From Plasmodiophora brassicae (taxonomy: Eukaryota; Endomyxa; Phytomyxea; Plasmodiophorida; Plasmodiophoridae), in contig JASFAU010000018.1 in assembly GCA_039704465.1 (NCBI GenBank), forward strand, positions 248,001 through 312,000: 64,000 nucleotides of DNA, given 5' to 3'. A model generated the notes under the pieces. That model searched no databases and was not told where the DNA came from. It was given only the letters and a program-made list of their open reading frames with translations. This document shows, piece after piece, positions 11,385-22,465 of the stretch (position 1 is the first letter of the stretch; the number at the start of each line of letters is the position of its first letter). The position numbers were made by a program, and so were the translations under genes.

Positions 11385-11631
11385 TCGATCAGGTCGGGGA
11401 GAGCGCCCCTCCGTGTGGGAAGAGATATCTTAGCCAGGGTGGTCCAGGTCGGATCGCGTACACGACTTGATACTAGAGTGCATCGTCAAGATAGGCACCT
11501 AGGGTGCGGGTGCGACACTCGTCGTCACGGCAGCGGGCGGGTTCGTTCGCATCCCATCGGGTGCATCCGGCCGTAGCAGCGCGTCCGGGTCCTCGTTCGT
11601 TGAGTCCGCCCACCGGCCACCCCCGGCGCTC

Positions 11632-14354
11632 ATGGCGTTCGACGCCATCGAGACAACGGTCGCCAATGCCCTGCTGCTGAAGGCGCAGATGGGCGAGACG
11701 GAGCCGATCGTGCTGAAGACGAAGCCCTTCTCGGAGCTGACCGCGTACACCGAGAAGGTCCTCGCCGAGCTCACTCTGTCCAACCTGCTGCAAGAACCGC
11801 TCGGCAAGTACTGCTTCAATAAGTTCCTGGCCGAACACCGACAGGACGCCCTCCTGCAAATCTGCATCGACATTCGCATGCTGAGGACGTCGAGCGGCAA
11901 ATCGAAGCGCATGCGGGGCCTCAAGATCGTAGATATGTTATCGGAGGGGACGGCACGTACCGTTGCAGCGAACAACAGCAGCGCGCAGGCCGCCCCCGCA
12001 CCGCCATCGGCCTCGCCGTTCAAAGGTAGAGAGCTGACGTTTCCCTCTGCGAATACCGTTGGGTTTACGAATGCGACGTGGTGTAGAGGGCGACAAGACG
12101 ATCGAGGTGAAGGCGGTCGACCATGGCGTCCCAGTGAACGTTCCGCAGCTGGTGCCGCCGATGGAGATCCGCGTGGACCAGGCGCTCGTTGGCAAGAAGT
12201 CGCTGCAGGAGCAGGTGCGTGCAGTGCGGCGACGCGCAATCTCCGGGTGCGTGTGTGCGCGCCTGACACGTTTGGGGCTGCCAGGTGAAGGACCTGGAGC
12301 AGGACAACGGCGGCAACGACCAGAAAAACAGCGGCACGCACGGGAAGCAGCACTCCGAGCACGCCGTTGACGAAGGGTCGCAGTCGGATAACGACGACAA
12401 CCCGAACCGACTGTACGCACCGTGGTCGAATCGAGTGCGAGGTTGCTGATCAGCTGCCGCAGGGACCCGCCAACAACGGGGACGAAGGCGCTGGCCAGCG
12501 CCGTATCCGACTCGAACTGCGACGACCCGAAGAGATTGGCCGCAGCGGATACGCACGACAAGGTGCTCGACAAGATCATCATCAAATCGGACGGCCAGGC
12601 CGTCAACGAGCACCTGCACAGCACGAGCAACGAGCCTCTTCGTAGCGCAAGCACGTCGAAGGAAGCGGTACGCTGGCCCTCAGTGGCTACATGGCATCGG
12701 TACTGAATCCGGTGCTAGAGCGCTGCGGTTGTCGAAGGTGGACCAGCGGGTAGGAACTCACTTGGCTGGAGCACGACGTACACGAAGGATGTCCCGATGA
12801 AGGCGATGGAGGCGATGTCGAACGCGGTCAGGTCGCCGGAATTGCTCGAGCACGAGTCCATGATGGAGGTGTTCGACGTCGTGTACGCCGCCCTGTACAT
12901 GCAGCTGTCCAAGGTCTGGTACCCAAAGTTCCTGTCGTCCGGGGAACCCTTCCAGACGTTCATCTGCCATCGGGAGTACGCCGAGACGACAAAGGTCGGG
13001 TTCGAGTCATTCCAGATGTTCCGGGCCCTGGGCAAGGGCGCGTTCGGCATGGTGTCGGCCGTGCAGAAGAAGGACACGAAGAAGGTGTACGCCATGAAGG
13101 CCATGTCGAAGAAGAAGATCAAGCATTACCATTCGGAGAAGTTGTGCGAGATCGAGAAGGCGGCGCTGCAGAAGGTCGACTCCCCGTTCATCCTCAACCT
13201 AAAGTACTCGTTCACGAACGAGAAGAACGTGTTCCTCGTCCTGGCGCTCTGCAACGGCGGCGACCTGCAATACCATCTGACAGAGGTACATGCGACGACG
13301 TCGTCGCCTGAGCGAACGCTGAGCGCGGGCCAGGTGCGCGGTCACCGGTTCGCGGAGAGTCGCGCCCAGTTCTACGCCGCCGAAGTGATTCTGGCGCTGG
13401 AGCACCTGCACAAGAAGAAGTTCGTCTATCGGGACCTGAAACCGGGCAACATTCTGATCGACAGCGACGGTGGGCGGGAAACGCGGCGCCGTGTAACCGC
13501 CGTCCTCTGACTGGGGTGGGCAGGCCACGTCATACTTAGCGATCTCGGCCTCGTACACCGGATATCATCGAAGCGGCCGCTGCGAACGCTGGCGGGCACA
13601 TCGGGATACTGGGCGCCCGAGGTCATGCGACGACAGACGTACGACTATACGGCGGACTGGTGGAGCTTTGGCATCTTCCTGCACAAGCTGCTGTCTGGCA
13701 GGGTTCGTTGCTACATGTGTCGACCCCCGAACGTGGGGCCACCCTGCTGACGGCTGTTGGTGCAGAGACCTCGATGCGATTGCAAGAAGCCGAAGCAGTG
13801 GTGCCCGTTCGGGACGAAGAAGGAGCACGCCGACTTGGCCAAAGCTAACGAGCCGATGACGTTCGAGCTGACATTCGACGACCTGTCCTTCTCGAAGAAC
13901 GCACAGGACATCCTTCGGAAGGTACGGCATCGCATCTTCGAGGCGACCCCGCCCGTCTGATTTCTAACCGAATTCATAACAGCTGCTCGAGCCGGACCCG
14001 ACGAAGAGGTTGGGCGCCAAGGGCGCCGATGAAGTCAAGCAGCATCCGTTCTTCGCCGACATCCAGTGGTCCGAACTGCTCGAGAAGCAGGTCGAGCCGC
14101 CGTTCAAACCAACGAGGAACGATATCAACGCGGTGTCGCTGGGCGAGATCTCATCCGAGGGCGACCGCAAGTTCAAGAAGGTCACCATGGACGAGAAGGA
14201 CCACAAGTTCTACGAGAGATGGGACTACTGCAACGCGCGCGCGTTCCAGGAAGAGATCGTCAGCGTGTTCGAGCACAACCTCGAACTCGCCAAGAACCCG
14301 CCCAAGAAACCGCCCGTGGTAGAACATTCACCGAAATGCTGCACCATACTTTAA
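11632..14354 (+). CDS. G protein-coupled receptor kinase (RGS-homology + AGC kinase, CAAX tail)
   Basis: Nine exons (11632-12025, 12087-12214, 12285-12412, 12463-12667, 12719-13285, 13334-13469, 13524-13702, 13766-13921, 13983-14354) give 754 residues. The N terminus holds the first part of an RGS-homology domain ([18 protein letters not shown]). The terminal RGS helices (around [16 protein letters not shown]) come only after a polar, acidic insert of roughly 170 residues. The kinase follows from residue 380: GKGAFG loop, AMKAM lysine, YRDLKPGN catalytic loop, the GRK-typical DLG in place of DFG, and WAPE. A C-terminal AGC extension ends in CCTIL. The last four residues (CTIL) form a CAAX box with Leu, predicting geranylgeranylation as in GRK7. 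GRKs phosphorylate active seven-transmembrane receptors; two G-alpha genes lie just upstream. Confidence 0.92.
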
Positions 14355-14527
14355 AAGGCTCGAACATTGTTGGTAAACGAAAACCAGGCCAGGGGTTTGG
14401 GTCTCTGGCACTTCGGGGACACGGAACGGGGTGCCACAAACAGCAGCAAAAAAAGGCGGCAAAGAATGCAGCCGGCGGCATCGTTGTTTTGGGGCGGTGC
14501 GGAGGATTAAGGCGGTGGTGGGCGTCG

Positions 14528-15407
14528 ATGGGTGACGCCGTCGAGGGCACCCTGCTGTACTGGATCCTGGATGGGGCCGCCCATCTGGACCTGCCGTCCG
14601 TCCGGGACGTGGTCCTGGACATGCTGAGCGACCCGCCCGGGGAGCGCCTTCAGGCGCGCCTGCGCGTCACGAGGCTGCGGGCGATGTACGAGGAGACGGA
14701 GAATCTCGGCCCGGTCATCGGCGAGATGGTCGCGCTGTTCGATGACGTCGTCCCCCATAGCGACCCGTCCTCGTGCGGGCCCGATTCCCCGTGGTTTTTC
14801 CTGCGGACGGCCACGCTGGTTCGCGTACGTCGCGTCACCTGCATCGCGGGGGGTCCCTCGTCAACATTGTCGTTGTGCCTCAGGCCGCCACCCAGAATTA
14901 CGACGATGAGCCCACAATGCGGCACGTCCGACGCCTGCTCAAACATGTCCCGCAGACGGTTCGGGAATGGATCGCGTGCGCGTCGCGTCTGGTTCTAACA
15001 CGTGTCGTCAGAGCGAATCGTCCATCTTGTTCAAGAAGAAATGCAGTATCGTTCGGCGCCTGACGGACGAGTTGGACCTGTTCGCTGGCGACGCCGACCC
15101 GGATGCGTTCCCCACGATCTACAGGTTCACCAATGGCAGGTTCAAGGACGAGATCATCAACCTGCTGACCTTCCTCGTACGTCCCCCGTGCTGTCAGCCG
15201 CCTGGCCGGTCCTGGTTGTAACCTCCCCCCTCGTCCCCGGTTTAGGAGAAGCAGGTGGCCGGTCCGCTGTGTTTCCTGTCGGAGGTCGCCGTTGGCGACG
15301 ACGATGACCCGTTGTTACCGTATGACGTCGCGTTATGTATTCGCAACGCGCGGGCGTACGATAACGGTGCGACCACAGGGACGTTCAAGCATGCGGGTTC
15401 GCGCTGA
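14528..15407 (+). CDS. hypothetical protein, four exons
   Basis: Exons 14528-14824, 14884-14958, 15012-15176 and 15246-15407 join in consistent phase to 232 residues. The ATG at 14528 follows 170 bases after the GRK stop. The first half is helical and leucine-rich with charged spacing (LGPVIGEMVALFDDVV); the second half contains FKKKCSIVRRLTDELDLF, an aromatic RFTNGRFKDEIINLLTFLE segment and an acidic DDDD loop. I recognise no family. An alternative second-intron donor (GC at 14974) was considered, but the GTTCGG donor at 14959 gives a normal 53-nt intron. Splice support makes a real gene likely even though the function is unknown. Confidence 0.55.
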
Positions 15408-15554
15408 TGCAGGACCAGATCAATGTCGTAACCTGTCCAGCGCGTTCCGCCTAAGAGCACGGGCCTGACTTGGACGTAGGCCATCAAACGCCGGGTTCAA
15501 CCTGAGGCGCCGGATCGCGCTGCGAAACGCCCCAAGGCGTCCCCGCGACGCGCC

Positions 15555-16557
15555 TTGGATTATAGTTCACCGAAGCAGGTGTCATCGTCGCGGGGCAGTG
15601 CATTTGAGGGCAACGGCCCGTCCCATAGCCGCTCTGCTTCGGCTGGCGTTAAGCGCACCGTTCCTGCGGTACGGGCGGGTTCTTCGTCAGCGGTCGGTGA
15701 CGCTGTCGTGACGATTCGGCGTCGGACGTCTGAACCGTGGCGGGGCAGAGCTCTGACGAAGATGACTCGGGGTCGGACCACGAGGGTCGGTCAGTGTTTG
15801 CGTCTGAGGAGCTGTTGGCGGTCAAGTCGAAGAGGATGGCGTTACACCGAGCCGCTGCCAACATTGAGGTATGCGTGAACGGCCGCATTGGTGGGCCGTC
15901 TCCTGATTCGCCTGTGTCAGGATCCGCTCCAGGCTCGAGAGGCGCTAGACGACCGGGTGAAGCAAGCCCTGGCGAACGGGATCTACGAGCGGTGGGAGGA
16001 TAGTCAGAGCGTGGGAGTCGCTGTCGAATGGTGTGGCGTTTCCACGTTCTCAAACGTTGCGGACAGGCTGCCAGTGGCCATCGCGGCGTCTCACGTTCAC
16101 CCGCTGTGAGACGTGTGGAACGACCTTCCCAGGGCCACCGATTGTCGGACGTGCGCCTGTCTTTGGTAGGGCTAACATTAGGTGGCAAACTTGACGTTCT
16201 GGTCGAGTGCTTATGTCGTCGTTCACAGTCTAAAGCGCAGGCAAAAGCAGACCGAAGCTCGGATGTGGCGGGTCGGAGCTTGCATCATGTCCCTTCGCCA
16301 GCAGGAGGAAAAGAGGTGCTGCTGTCGTTTCTCTCTCTCGACGGTCCCGCATTGTAATATGTGTGTGTGCTCAGCGCCGAAAGACGAAGAAATGGACCAG
16401 GTTTGAAGAGGAGAACATCATCAAGGGCATTGGGGAATTTGGCGAAGGCAACTGGAAAGATATCCTCCTCGCGTACGAGTTCCAGAGCGGGCGCACCACG
16501 GTCGACATCAAAGACAAGTGGCGCAACATGGCCCGCAGACGCCGTCAGACTGAATAA
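15555..16557 (+). CDS. telobox Myb-domain protein (TRF/telomere-binding type); 5' end unresolved
   Basis: The last exon (16375-16557) is certain: it encodes a single Myb/SANT repeat KKWTRFEEENIIKGIGEFG..WKDIL ending in VDIKDKWRNM. This is the telobox signature VDLKDKWRN that marks double-stranded telomere-repeat binders (TRF1/2, Taz1, plant TRP/TRB). The protein stops a few residues later in a basic RRRRQTE, as in TRF where the Myb domain is C-terminal. Upstream exons are less sure: 16229-16315 (Ser/Lys-rich hinge), a piece ending near 16170, one near 15914-16020 with a helical ALDDRVKQALANGIYERW, and an acidic Ser/Asp-rich exon 15752-15868. No good ATG was found for the first exon. The helical part could be a TRF-homology dimer domain, but that is not shown. 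Confidence 0.68.
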
Positions 16558-17452
16558 ACGGGATTCTAGTCGTCGATGCGCTGTGGGGGTAATACTGCAT
16601 GACGATGGCTCTGGGCTTGTCCAGACATTTATTGACTAAGCAAAGGCTGTTCCCGTTCGAAACGGTTTACTGCTGCTCCTGAGCGCTGACAACAACAGGC
16701 AGGCTCCTGGCTGCTGGTACAGATCGTGCCCCGATCGCCGCCAATCGAAACGCGCGGTCTAGTGCACGGCTGGTAGAGCAGATTTGCATGTTCGACAACT
16801 AGGATAATAAAGATGGATGTTGCTACGAACTCGATCTCGGTGGAGAGCCTGCGATGGGGTAGTGGTCTATTGCTGGAGGAACGCAAACTTCGGTGAAGTC
16901 ATTCGTTTGCCTAACGCAAGATAACTCGTGTGGGGTGTCAACATGTACGGGAAAGCGTTAGCGGCACCGTAAGTTTTGTGGGTCGCGTTTGTGTGCCTTT
17001 GAATGACCGGTTGTGCCCTACAGCTGAATGTTGTGGAACGTTTCCAAAGGGCGTGCACTCCCCCAACTGGCCATACCACATGGGGAGATCATCGAACTAG
17101 GCTAGCACTACACCGATGCGCTCAAGATGCGACGATCAGGTATCGTTCCTCAACAGCGAGCTTACTGGAAACCAAGGTCCCACCTCAAAAGCCTTCTCGA
17201 ATAGGGTTGCTCGTTGGTCCTCCTGCCACAGGGAAGACGATGAGGACTTTTAGCGTTTACAGCGAGCCCGAACCCGCAAGAGAAGGTCAGCATTGGCGAA
17301 ACGGCAGAGAATATCACCGGGTTCGTGTCTGGTGCTGAATGGAAGAGCACATGTCCGAGTATGGCGGAACGCCAACGATTACGTAGAGGACACACAGCCT
17401 ATCTGCATGTCGCGGTAGCTTGTCTGGCACATTGGTTGTATTAGACTCGCTG
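16558..17452. other. convergent intergenic spacer, no gene seen
   Basis: About 900 bases lie between the 3' ends of the telobox gene and the PCGF gene. Open frames here are short, start with non-ATG codons and show no conserved motif or sensible splice sites. The base composition is noticeably less GC-rich than the flanking exons. I see no RNA gene or repeat. Confidence 0.5.
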
Positions 17453-18345
17453 CTAGGAGGATCTCGAGCATGAATACGCAAACTGCATCGGGCCGGGCGC
17501 ATGCCATCGGGTTTTCTGGACGAACACCAGCGTGTACTCGGTGCCGAGGAGCTCCCCGCCACATGTCACATCGTAGTCGTCCGGCGAATTGCCCAGCCTC
17601 ATCGAGAGGAACTTCCTCAACTGCCCGACCGTCATCAGGGCGTTCGTTCTGCAGTACACAGCTACCCTCAGCAATGCATGTGCAGAATCAAGTGCAAGGT
17701 AGTTGCCCAACCTGATAAACTTGTTCGGAAGCTGACCGGTGCCTGGAGATGCAGTTAGGATGATGTCGATCAGTTGAGCGTCCTCATCAGGACGGCCGCT
17801 CTGTGGAGTCGAGCACGACGATGAATTCTGTCCGGCTGGCGATTCATTACGGGAACCTGTATGCATGTCAGGAATGAGGTGGGCTCGTCAGGATACGCCC
17901 CGTCTGCACATCGAACCCTGGCCGTGATCGCTCTGAATTCTCCTCATCATCCTCGTTGACAGTGACTGTAGGGCACGGTCAGGGCGAACCGCGTTCTTGA
18001 TCGGATCGGCTCCCAGTCGGATATGACAGATCGGGCACTTGGCATCGGGGTCACCCATCGACTCGCGCGGCGCCGACGACGACCCTTCCGACTCGCTATC
18101 GGAATCTGCCACCCCCTTCAGCTCCCATTGCTGCGTACCTTCGCTCCACGAGACGCACCTTCATAGCCGAACTCCGACCGCAGACACGCGTAACAAAACG
18201 AATGCAGGCACTCCATGATGGTGTGCGCGTCATTCAGCCACTTGCCGCAGATCGTACACGATAGCAGCGGGCGTATCCGCTCCAGGTCCACCGCAACGCC
18301 CCGCTCGCCGTCAACGGTGACAATGTCGCCGCCCGAGTCGCCCAT
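17453..18345 (-). CDS. Polycomb group RING finger (PCGF)-like protein with RAWUL domain
   Basis: Exons 18345-18159, 18105-17917, 17856-17712 and 17648-17453 join to 238 residues. The N terminus carries a RING finger of the PCGF/DRIP type: CTICGKWLNDAHTIMECLHSF with C..C, then CYAC, and after a Ser-rich acidic insert the second half AKCPICHIRLG followed by VRPDRALQSL, the classic post-RING motif. The C-terminal half is a RAWUL ubiquitin-like fold: NKFIRTNALMTVGQLRKFL is only produced when the third intron is removed, then LLGTEYTLVFVQKTRW. PCGF proteins pair with RING1 in PRC1 to ubiquitinate histone H2A; plant DRIP proteins share the layout and act on other targets. The 20-residue acidic insert inside the RING, located at an intron, is unusual. 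Confidence 0.85.
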
Positions 18346-18416
18346 GTGGGCTTCGCGGACTTTGGACCGTTCGGGAACCCTCCCTCAGGAGGGCGCAAGT
18401 GACGGACACGGTGCCA

Positions 18417-19264
18417 ATGGAAGCGGAAGATGGTCTTGGGGGTGGCGTCGTCGTCGGCGGCGCCGCGTGCCCGGACCTGTCGGCGCTGAGTGCGGATGGG
18501 GCATTGCGGGCAATGCTGGAGCGGGTGCTGGCGGACGTGCCGGTAGAGGAGATCACGTCGCGGTTGGCGCGACAGTTGATCGCCGAGGAAATGGGCTGCG
18601 AGGGGAATGCGCTGAAACCCATCAAGAAGCTGATCACGGCGACGTCTGAACGGGTTCGCATGTCGTGTCGAATGGGTTCTGGACCCTCCCGCTTATCGGC
18701 GATGTAGATTGTCCTTGAGCGTATGCAGACGACGGCAAACGCGGGTGGTGACGACGATGATGACGAAGACGCAGCGCCAACGTAAGCGACCAGGCGGATC
18801 CATTGCGCCATCTATGCTTATCGTAACCATGCGCAGGAGAATCCGCAAGAAGAAACACGCGGGCGGACGTGCTGAACCGATAACAACTGGTGCGACGCCC
18901 GCTAGGAAGCGTCTCAAGCTGAAGAGCAAGTCGAACAACAAGGAGAATTGCGAGAACGATATTGGACGCGAAGATCAGCGGCCAAAACCCCGAGTGAGAC
19001 CTCAACCTGCACCGCGGGAGTCTCCAGTTGACAAAGGGCGCAGTCGTGTGACCAAAGCGAAACGAACGCGGAAACGGCAGGTCCTAAAGTCGAAAGGCGA
19101 TGGCGATGATGAAGATGCCGCTGATAGCGAACGCGACGCCGAGGATGCCCCAAAGGGGAAGCATATATTACGGGAGTCCAAGCAAGGGATCGTATCGGTC
19201 ACCCTGCGCTCGGCGTACCATGTGCCGATATGCGAGCACGTACTGACGGTCAGGCTGCTTCGGG
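18417..19264 (+). CDS. DEK C-terminal-domain chromatin protein (5' part of a longer gene?)
   Basis: From the ATG at 18417 the first exon gives a Gly/Val-rich leader and then a DEK-C domain: LRAMLERVLADVPVEEITSR, followed by LARQLIAEEMG and PIKKLI, the three-helix module seen at the end of DEK and fused to chromatin proteins. Introns start near 18652 (GTTCGC) and 18785 (GTAAGC) and lead to an acidic exon with DDDDDED and then a long basic, Lys/Arg/Ser-rich segment with many possible nuclear signals and CK2 sites (DDEDAADSERD). It ends in a hydrophobic stretch near 19250 with a GTAAGT donor at 19265, so more exons probably follow, possibly those at 19330-20838. DEK-type proteins bind structured DNA and histones. 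The role here is inferred from the domain. Confidence 0.6.
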
Positions 19265-19329
19265 TAAGTCCACGATGCTACAGCTGTGCAATAATGCCCA
19301 CTGGGGCTGAACAACATGTATCAGGAAGA

Positions 19330-20838
19330 CAAACTGGCAGGTGTCGTTGTTGACCGGAGCGTAGTTGCGCTTCAGCTCCTTGAGCACGATAGGCTTGACG
19401 AGTGGGTTGTTTATGAAGAATGGGGATCAGGTGTGGTCGCAGCATACGTCGCCGCGCCCGTAACCTTACATTAGTTACACAGGATTAGGGGTAAAACAGT
19501 TCGTTACTTCTGGAGTGTTTCCTGAGTTCGCTTCTGCATTGGCCCACTTCGAATGTCGTCGAGATGGACGCTTTCGTGACGGGTTTCAGCTTGAACACCA
19601 GTTTTGCAATCGTGATCCTCCATCAGTGGTACTTCGATCGATACTACGTAACTAGTGTACGCGATGCTGATGGCAATCCGTTAGAACCCGCTCACACTCA
19701 CGGAGTACCTGGTATCTAAGGAGGAGCTTGCCGAAGCGATTTCGTACACAAACGTGTCGATCAACGACATTCCTTGCCTGAACGTCGACAAAGGTCTCCT
19801 TGTACGCTGCCGCAATCGTCAACTACTAATACTATTATCAGGTCTGCAAATCGTCGGCCAACTTCAGCGCATGGTCGCTAAAGGGATACCGATTGATACC
19901 GGCGACGAGGCCGTAAACATGTTACTCACCCAGTTTCCTTTTCGTACGTCAGTCACCGGAGCGTTGCATGATGAGTAATGCGAGATTTCAACAGTGAATA
20001 TTGATGCAACCGGCGTGAATGCGGCAGCGCTAAGTGCTTGCAGAGACGACTTGTACCTACTGGGGGAAACAAAGGTAACGCTGGCTGCACTCACAAAGCG
20101 ATGCGCGTGGAACGAGGCGTCAGTTCGTTGGATCCAGCAAGCTGGAACTGCGTTCGACCAATTGGCACAGTAAGTTCTGAAATCGTTCAGGTTTTATTCA
20201 AATCGAATCTGTTGAACGTACAGTTATGATTACGGTTCAATTGGCTTCAAATGGTACAACAATTAACGTTTGCAACGCAGAGTCATCAAGGATTCAGCCT
20301 TTTCAAGAAACAGCAATGATAATGCAATAACGCTCGAGAAAATGTTCGCTGTCGAGCAGTAGGATGAACAACGGCGCCGTGCACCGGCAGTGTGCTGATT
20401 CGGATTGCCTACAGGCCGCGGCAAACGGCTCGAGGCCACGCGTTTAGGCGGTTCACCAATCGTCGTCTTCTGTGGCACTGTGGCACACGTCTGACTAATC
20501 TTCAACTCGTGCTGAACGGAACATTCAGTATTGCGGACGCCTTCCAGGACGTCCTAAGCGACGACATCATCCATATGTCAAGGAACCGGGCCGTTCTTGC
20601 ACTGTGCGAGATCGCAGATGATTCATCTGGGACATTCACCAAAGAGATCCGCTCCCGGTCCATGCCACAACATCCTAACACGTCTATCGTCAACGTTAAC
20701 GACGTGACACAACTGTCGATCACCACCGATGACTGTTGCCCGGCCAGTGCGTTACCAGATATATCCCGCATCACTGTCGCAGACGCTGGCCAAATCCGTC
20801 TTCGCTTCATCGTCACTGTTCGTCGAAGCGGACTGTAA
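19330..20838 (+). CDS. multi-exon coding region of unknown function
   Basis: Several open stretches separated by stop-bearing short gaps look like exons on the plus strand: about 19330-19465 (EDKLAGVVVDRSVVALQLL), 19495-19660, 19690-19793 followed by 19842-19945 after a 48-nt intron, 19994-20170, 20282-20360, and a last frame from about 20533 to a stop at 20838. Most lack an ATG, which is expected for internal exons. The DEK-C gene immediately upstream ends in a consensus donor at 19265 that could splice to the first of these, giving one long gene; otherwise this is a separate gene. I do not recognise any domain. Exon limits are approximate and only part of this has firm splice support. Confidence 0.4.
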
Positions 20839-21013
20839 AATCACATATCTACAGCAATGGGAACAATTATTGTCCTTGTTACGACCTGACGGCACATCTC
20901 AATAGCAATATACGTGATCGATCACCAAACCTTGCAGAATAGAGCTGTGGTTTACTGGGTGAGATCAGGCCTGAGCATAGAAGAACAACAATTAAAGGCC
21001 GACGACAACGACA

Positions 21014-22465
21014 TTAGGCCTTGCCACTGCCTGGGAAGCGTAGCTCGTACGACCGTTCGACTACGAATTCAGCAACCACCTGCCGGGCAGCGAAGAACCG
21101 ACCATGGAAGTCGTTCAGGGCGCGGTGGGCACCTTCGATATCTGCAAAACGCAAGAAAACGTGACCGTCACTTTCGGTGTCGAGATAGATGTGGAGCAAA
21201 CGGCCGTATTTCGACGCCTCCGATGCGACGTCCTCCTTGATGTCAATGGCGAGGTTGTGGTCAGCGGCAAGCTCATTCTGCGTGAACATGTTCTTCAGCA
21301 CAACACAGGTCGAAGGTTGGACCCGCTGCGGCACTTGCGGAGGTGTTGGCGCGGCAGCAGGCTTCGAAGCAACAAACGAAGCAGATGGAGGCTGTTCCGT
21401 ACTGCGTTGCAATCGTTGCATTAGTGCCAATCGGTGCTGAGCAGACAAATGCAATCCACCGCCTGCATCATCGTCGAGTTCCCCCAGCTGTCCCGTGTGG
21501 ACGCCGCCAGCGCCAACCGCGGCGACCATCGCGGCATTGACGGCGCTCGAGCCCGTGAAGTTCAAAGCAGGAACCTCCATCGACACGAGAATCGCTTGCC
21601 CTAAGATTTCAAGCTGGTTCAGTGCAGACACAGCCGCCTGGGCGTCGGGAACACGACGGAACGAAATCCATGCTGAACCCATTGACTTGCCGTTATCGTC
21701 AACGTCGATGGCCACGTCGTCGACCTTGCCGAAAGGCTCAAAGAACGGACGGAGATCATCGTTGCCCACGTCGGGATGCAGGTTCTGGACGCGAACCCGC
21801 ATGGGCTGCTCTTGAAGGGCAGCCGCTGCCAACGCCGCCGCATGCGCTGCTCGGTTCTTCTCTGCCTGCGTCAGCTGGACGGTGATCGGGTACCCGTGAA
21901 GCGGGTGCCCATTCAAGGCCAGTGCCAGCTGAACTTCTTCGATCTTGTCCATCTCAATGTACGCGATGCCCTTGAACTTGCGCGTCCGCTGGTCCTCTAT
22001 GCATTGCACGTCGCGAACACGGCCGACCTGCGAGAAGAACTCGAAGATTTCACGCATCGTCGCTTTCGGATGGATTTGCGAGGCGAAGACCGTCCGCGAA
22101 TCGCGATCCGCCTGCTCCTGCTCGCGGCGAAGCAAGTCCTCGGCGGTGGCCAGCGCGGACTTCGGCGGGCTCATCGAGCGTCGCTGCTGACGACGGTCGC
22201 GATCGAAGCTGGGACGGTGGCGGTCCTGGTCCGTACTGCGACTGCTCCGGCGGCTGCTCCGTTCGCGGCTGCGCTCCCGGTCGCGATCGCTGCGCTTGCG
22301 GTGGCGGGAGTGCCGGTGACGCGACGGCGACCTCGACGTCGACGACGACCCGGAACGGGACGAGTGGCGGCGTCGGCGACGGCGCCGCGAGTGCGACCCG
22401 TCGCCATCGCTGCCGACCGGCATGACGGGCGCCGGCGCGACCATCACGGCCTCGTGCTCCAACAT
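21014..22465 (-). CDS. RBM39: RBM39/CAPER-alpha-like splicing factor (RS domain, RRM1, RRM2, UHM)
   Basis: A single uninterrupted frame of 483 residues starts at the ATG at 22465. The frame is open further upstream but without family similarity. The N-terminal 130 residues are an Arg/Ser-rich region. RRM1 (RTVFASQIHPKATMREIF.., KGIAYIEM) is followed by an Ala-rich linker and RRM2 (RVRVQNLHPDVGNDDLR.., GSAWISF), then a C-terminal U2AF-homology motif domain with VVLKNMFTQNE, KYGRLLHIYLD and the aromatic HGRFFAARQV in place of the RNP-like motif. This order is specific to RBM39/Rsd1, which couples U2 recruitment, alternative splicing and transcription coactivation in the nucleus. The UHM is expected to bind ULM peptides of SF3B1 or U2AF65. 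Being intronless, it contrasts with its intron-rich neighbours. Confidence 0.92.
   Translation of the reverse strand: MLEHEAVMVAPAPVMPVGSDGDGSHSRRRRRRRHSSRSGSSSTSRSPSRHRHSRHRKRSDRDRERSRERSSRRSSRSTDQDRHRPSFDRDRRQQRRSMSPPKSALATAEDLLRREQEQADRDSRTVFASQIHPKATMREIFEFFSQVGRVRDVQCIEDQRTRKFKGIAYIEMDKIEEVQLALALNGHPLHGYPITVQLTQAEKNRAAHAAALAAAALQEQPMRVRVQNLHPDVGNDDLRPFFEPFGKVDDVAIDVDDNGKSMGSAWISFRRVPDAQAAVSALNQLEILGQAILVSMEVPALNFTGSSAVNAAMVAAVGAGGVHTGQLGELDDDAGGGLHLSAQHRLALMQRLQRSTEQPPSASFVASKPAAAPTPPQVPQRVQPSTCVVLKNMFTQNELAADHNLAIDIKEDVASEASKYGRLLHIYLDTESDGHVFLRFADIEGAHRALNDFHGRFFAARQVVAEFVVERSYELRFPGSGKA

Noticed and set aside
14974..15011. A GC-AG intron in the hypothetical gene at 14.5 kb
   Set aside because: A GT donor at 14959 gives a normal 53-nt intron in the same phase, so the 38-nt GC intron is not needed.
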